DNA from: Chloroflexi bacterium UBA5177
GTDB lineage: Bacteria; Chloroflexota; UBA5177
Reading direction: 5' to 3'
NCBI GenBank assembly: GCA_002413265.1
Contig: DHWR01000042.1
Location: 1-9,181 of the forward strand
Length of the DNA: 9,181 nucleotides
The number at the start of each line of letters is the position of its first letter. Position 1 is the first letter of the stretch. Both the position numbers and the translations under genes were made by a program. Below are positions 6,672 to 9,181 of this stretch, piece by piece. The notes beneath the pieces were generated by a model. The model searched no databases and had not been told where the DNA came from. It saw only the letters and a list, made by a program, of their open reading frames with translations.

Positions 6672-6687
6672 AGCATGTGCCGATCCC

Positions 6688-7242
6688 ATGACTGACACTG
6701 CTATTTGCGCGCGATTATCGGCAGGCCGGAGCGCTTCGTTGGAAGGGAGTCCCAACCTCGAGGGGGTTTTCTCGCGGTATTTGGACCCGGTGTACCGATT
6801 TCTCTATACCCGCGTCGGCAACCGGGAGGACGCTGAAGATCTGACGTCAGAGGTGTTTCTCAAGGCAACGCGACAGCTCGATCGCAGCCGGCCCGAGGCC
6901 AGTATGGCAAAATGGCTGTTCACGGTGGCCCAGACGGTGCTTGCCGATCACTGGCGCCAATACTACCGAAGTGGGGCACCCGTTCAGCTGGACGAAACGC
7001 GGGCTGCTGAGATCCCGGACAGAGGACACTCGCCCGCACCGACTGAGAAAAGCGAAGCCTTGGTGGCAGCGGTATTGGAGCAGCTTCCGGAGCGCTACCG
7101 AAGAGTTCTCGAGCTGCGCTTTCTTCAGGGGTATTCGATACAGGAAACAGCACGGGAAATGAAAGTGACTCCAGACAACGTTAAGGTGATTCAGCACCGG
7201 GCTTTGGCCAAGGCCGTGCAGATAACGGGGGAGTGGTCATGA
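6688..7242 (+). CDS. ECF-family RNA polymerase sigma factor
   Basis: This 184-aa protein is a compact group 4 (ECF) sigma factor that would direct RNA polymerase to a small stress regulon. Region 2 spans about 26-92: YLDPVYRFLYTRVGNREDAEDL (31-52), then SEVFLKA (54-60) and the W-L-F/W-R helix for -10 recognition. Region 4 spans about 125-178, with LEQLPERYRRVLELRFLQGYS (130-150) and a helix-turn-helix around 150-173 for -35 recognition. No extra C-terminal domain is present. ATG 6688 is the first start after an in-frame TGA (6655-6657) but lacks a ribosome binding site. TTG 6739, preceded by GGAG at 6728-6731 with a 7-nt gap, is a credible alternative that would remove 17 residues. Its stop overlaps the start of the Rieske gene by 4 bp (ATGA), so the two are translationally coupled. 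That is the usual arrangement of a sigma factor and its anti-sigma partner. Confidence 0.93.
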   Translation: MTDTAICARLSAGRSASLEGSPNLEGVFSRYLDPVYRFLYTRVGNREDAEDLTSEVFLKATRQLDRSRPEASMAKWLFTVAQTVLADHWRQYYRSGAPVQLDETRAAEIPDRGHSPAPTEKSEALVAAVLEQLPERYRRVLELRFLQGYSIQETAREMKVTPDNVKVIQHRALAKAVQITGEWS

Positions 7243-7859
7243 CCGACCAAGATCCCTTCAATCAGGCTTTGGAAGAGATGCTGGCGGATCACTCGCCGAG
7301 GCATCTGGCATCCGAGCTGGACCAGCAAGAGCAGCAAATGGTCCGCATGGCTCAGCTGCTTAGAGGAACGAGAGCAGGCGAGCCAAGCCCCGTGTTCCGA
7401 GAAACTCTGGCAGAACTCCTCGCACAAGAGCCGCGGAGAATATCGCGGCGAACTGCGTTCTTCACGACCGCCGGGGCCTTGGCGGCCGGCTTGCTGGCGG
7501 GTCTCGGACTGGATCGACTCTTCCGTCATGGCGGTGGAGGCGGCAACTGGGTTCAGGTCGCATCCGCGGACACACTGCACGAGGGTGCCGTACAGTCGTT
7601 CAAGGCCGGTGACAGGCAGGGGTTCCTGATCAAGCAGGGAGGTCGGCTGCGTGCCGTATCCCGCCTGTGCACTGATGTCGGATGCCCTCTCAACTATTCC
7701 AATGGCAATCACCGGCTGGTTTGCCCCTGCCACGGCGCCGAATTCGACCTGCACGGCAAGAATCTTGTCGGAGCCGGCCCTTACTCGACGCCGCTTCCTC
7801 CACTTCCCGCCTTCGAGATTCAGGTGGAGGGCAACGCCGTCAAGGTCTGGACCGGCTAG
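7239..7859 (+). CDS. Membrane-anchored Rieske [2Fe-2S] protein with anti-sigma-like N-terminus
   Basis: The protein has three parts (206 aa from ATG 7239). Residues 1-65 are charged and helical, ending in PSPVFRETLAELLAQ (49-63), which resembles the cytoplasmic part of membrane anti-sigma factors. An SRRTAFF twin-arginine motif (69-75) leads into a hydrophobic segment (76-92), suggesting a Tat-exported, uncleaved anchor as in QcrA-type Rieske proteins. A Gly-rich hinge (98-102) precedes the Rieske domain (about 104-206), predicted to lie outside the membrane. CPCHG (162-166) and the disulfide-type cysteines C149 and C164 are conserved. In the first binding motif, C144-T-D146-x-G-C149, Asp replaces the usual His ligand. 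I choose ATG 7239 over GTG 7233 because GGGGGAG (7227-7233) sits 5 nt before the ATG, giving the ATGA overlap with the sigma gene. It could be the sigma factor's redox-responsive partner, or simply an electron carrier. Confidence 0.85.
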   Translation: MTDQDPFNQALEEMLADHSPRHLASELDQQEQQMVRMAQLLRGTRAGEPSPVFRETLAELLAQEPRRISRRTAFFTTAGALAAGLLAGLGLDRLFRHGGGGGNWVQVASADTLHEGAVQSFKAGDRQGFLIKQGGRLRAVSRLCTDVGCPLNYSNGNHRLVCPCHGAEFDLHGKNLVGAGPYSTPLPPLPAFEIQVEGNAVKVWTG

Positions 7860-9181
7860 CTTCCCTTACGGAAAGTACCGGCGACGACCCGGCCTTGAGC
7901 GCCAAGGGCGAGAACCGTCCACTGTGCGCCAGAAAGGTCGAGCTGCGGGGGCAGGTCATCGGCGGAGCCGGCCACGCCATCGAGACTGGTGTCTCCAACG
8001 TGTGCGCTCGTCTCTGCCCCTGCCCAGGACCATGCGAGACCGGTGGATGTTTTCACCGTGACAACGTACGAGCTCGCACCGGCAACTGGAGCCCAGGTGC
8101 CCTGATCTCCGCTGATGACGAGGGAGACCGGAGTAAGGTGGCTCGTCAAAATCTGACGCAGTGTCGCCTTGGGTTTCGGTGTGGCGGTCGGAGTCGGCGC
8201 CGGCTTGTTGGTAGGCTTCTTCTTCTTTTGTGGCTTCCGATGTTTGAGGGGTAAGCCGAGCTTGGCGAGCGCCGTTAGCCTGGCAGCCGCCGTGGCAGAA
8301 TCGGCGTCGTCTCCCAGTGCATACGAGACGCGCGCCAGCTCCAGCATGGCAGCGCTCCCTTTGCTTCCGCTGAGCAAGCCGTGCAGATCGGCCGCCACTC
8401 TCGTCTGTACCGGCACTCCGATGATTATGCTCTCACGCACGAGAAGAATTAAGGCAGCCCATTGACGCTGGGATACTGAACGGTCGATCGCATCAGACAG
8501 CGCCGAACCCACCGCGTCGGACACTCCGGTACTTGCCAGATGACAAAGCGTATCAAGCTCGAGCGCCGAACGAACCAGATCGCCTGCCCCGCGCAATGCC
8601 GAGAGGTTGGATGACAGGGGTGCGGAGACATCCGGGTGAAGAAGCTTCGTCACGGCGGCCGCTTCCCACGCCGCGAGGCGCTCGAGGAGACAGCGCGAGG
8701 TGTCTGGATCGGCTTGGATATCCGCGACCAGAGACTTCAGAGGAGCTGCGATTTCACGATTCGTGCTGCCGGCGGAAAGCGGTTGTGAGCTGTCATTCAA
8801 CAAGGAGTCTGACGTGGCGATAAACGCCTCGACCCTTCTCGACAGAGCAGTGAATTGCGAGGACTTGTCTGACTGTAGGTTCCAGGTCCCGCTCGCAACA
8901 CCTATGCCTGGCGCGTACGTAGTCTCGTTCGCACCATCCGCGATTATCTGCATGACGGGAAAGTTCTGTTCGGAGATCGAGCCACCCGCCGAGATGCAGT
9001 CGGACGAGCCTTGAGGCAGGGAGTAGTCCGGCATCGTGATGAACTTCTCGACGGTGTAACCGCCTGCCACAAAGGTGCCCCAGTGCATGTCGATCACGGG
9101 ATGAGCCAGCACCAGAAGGGCGCCGCTGGGATTGAGCTTTCCGGTAACAGAGCCGCTGATTGTGCCGTAGCCGCTCGACAC
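7856..9181 (-). CDS. Probable surface or secreted protein with Lys/Pro/Thr linker and C-terminal FnIII-like domain (5' end beyond the window)
   Basis: The frame is open from the right edge (codon at 9181-9179) through 441 residues, so the N-terminus and any signal peptide lie outside. The GTG at the very edge should not be read as the start. I do not recognise a characterised family. The first 110 residues are Gly/Ser/Thr-rich and beta-like. About 110-305 is Ala/Leu/Ser-rich and helical, with isolated cysteines. A strongly basic, Pro/Thr-rich linker covers about 313-340 (KPQKKKKPTNKPAPTPTATPK). The C-terminal 90 residues look like a fibronectin III or other immunoglobulin-like sandwich: TWAPVAGASSYVVTVKTSTG at 362-381, then AWSWAG (383-388) and a final strand at 420-437. 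Thr/Pro linkers of this kind are typical of exported proteins in Chloroflexota and relatives. The gene converges on the Rieske gene, sharing 4 bp. An extracellular wall- or polymer-associated role is inference. Confidence 0.75.
   Translation of the reverse strand: MSSGYGTISGSVTGKLNPSGALLVLAHPVIDMHWGTFVAGGYTVEKFITMPDYSLPQGSSDCISAGGSISEQNFPVMQIIADGANETTYAPGIGVASGTWNLQSDKSSQFTALSRRVEAFIATSDSLLNDSSQPLSAGSTNREIAAPLKSLVADIQADPDTSRCLLERLAAWEAAAVTKLLHPDVSAPLSSNLSALRGAGDLVRSALELDTLCHLASTGVSDAVGSALSDAIDRSVSQRQWAALILLVRESIIIGVPVQTRVAADLHGLLSGSKGSAAMLELARVSYALGDDADSATAAARLTALAKLGLPLKHRKPQKKKKPTNKPAPTPTATPKPKATLRQILTSHLTPVSLVISGDQGTWAPVAGASSYVVTVKTSTGLAWSWAGAETSAHVGDTSLDGVAGSADDLPPQLDLSGAQWTVLALGAQGRVVAGTFRKGS

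Noticed and set aside
6671..6676. TAGCAT as a housekeeping -10 box for the sigma factor gene.
   Set aside because: It has no matching -35 at the proper distance. The GGAAC/GTCG pair overlapping this region is a better explanation.
8210..8232. A pyrimidine-rich tract considered as a repeat or regulatory element.
   Set aside because: It is simply the complement of the Lys codons in the basic linker of the minus-strand protein.
7651..8254. Plus-strand open frames running past the Rieske stop codon.
   Set aside because: They are Arg/Ser/Pro-rich out-of-frame readings of the Rieske gene and of the strand opposite the surface-protein gene, with no domain signature.

Overview
The window looks like chromosomal DNA from a moderately GC-rich, probably monoderm (single-membrane) bacterium. 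Four things suggest this: a LysX/MprF-type aminoacyl-phosphatidylglycerol synthase; a membrane-anchored Rieske protein with a twin-arginine motif whose N-terminus resembles an anti-sigma factor; a possible leaderless promoter; and an extracellular protein with a Pro/Thr 'PTPTATPKPK' linker. These traits are common in Chloroflexota and Actinomycetota. The assignment is an inference from protein style, not a measurement. I see no mobile elements, CRISPR arrays, tRNA or rRNA genes, and no intergenic stretch reaches 300 bp.

Left part (1-4671). A PfkB-type sugar kinase (fructokinase-like) runs leftward off the window edge and is divergent from a 551-aa membrane protein carrying a lysyl-PG-synthase-type GNAT domain. 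Downstream on the same strand are a class I aminotransferase (apparently with its own -10 box directly before its ATG) and a Gfo/Idh/MocA oxidoreductase. The kinase and oxidoreductase suggest sugar or polyol metabolism, but nothing ties the four genes into one pathway.

Middle part (4672-6481). Two leftward genes: a two-module VOC ring-cleaving dioxygenase of the MhqO type, and downstream of it a YceI-family lipocalin-like protein. The yceI gene has a readable promoter overlapped by a perfect GTTTA-N4-TAAAC palindrome, a 5'-leader stem-loop, a strong ribosome binding site and a hairpin after its stop. These two families are often found together in electrophile or quinone stress loci.

Right part (6482-9181). 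An ECF sigma factor overlaps by 4 bp a protein that joins an anti-sigma-like cytoplasmic segment, a twin-arginine/transmembrane segment and an outside Rieske [2Fe-2S] domain. The cluster-binding CxH motif of that domain reads C-T-D, so one canonical His ligand is Asp. This is the best candidate here for an undescribed system: a membrane redox or iron-sulfur sensor controlling a sigma factor. An ECF-like promoter (GGAACC ... GTCG) precedes the sigma gene. The Rieske gene ends tail-to-tail with a large, 5'-truncated gene for a probable surface protein, the two stop codons sharing CTAG.
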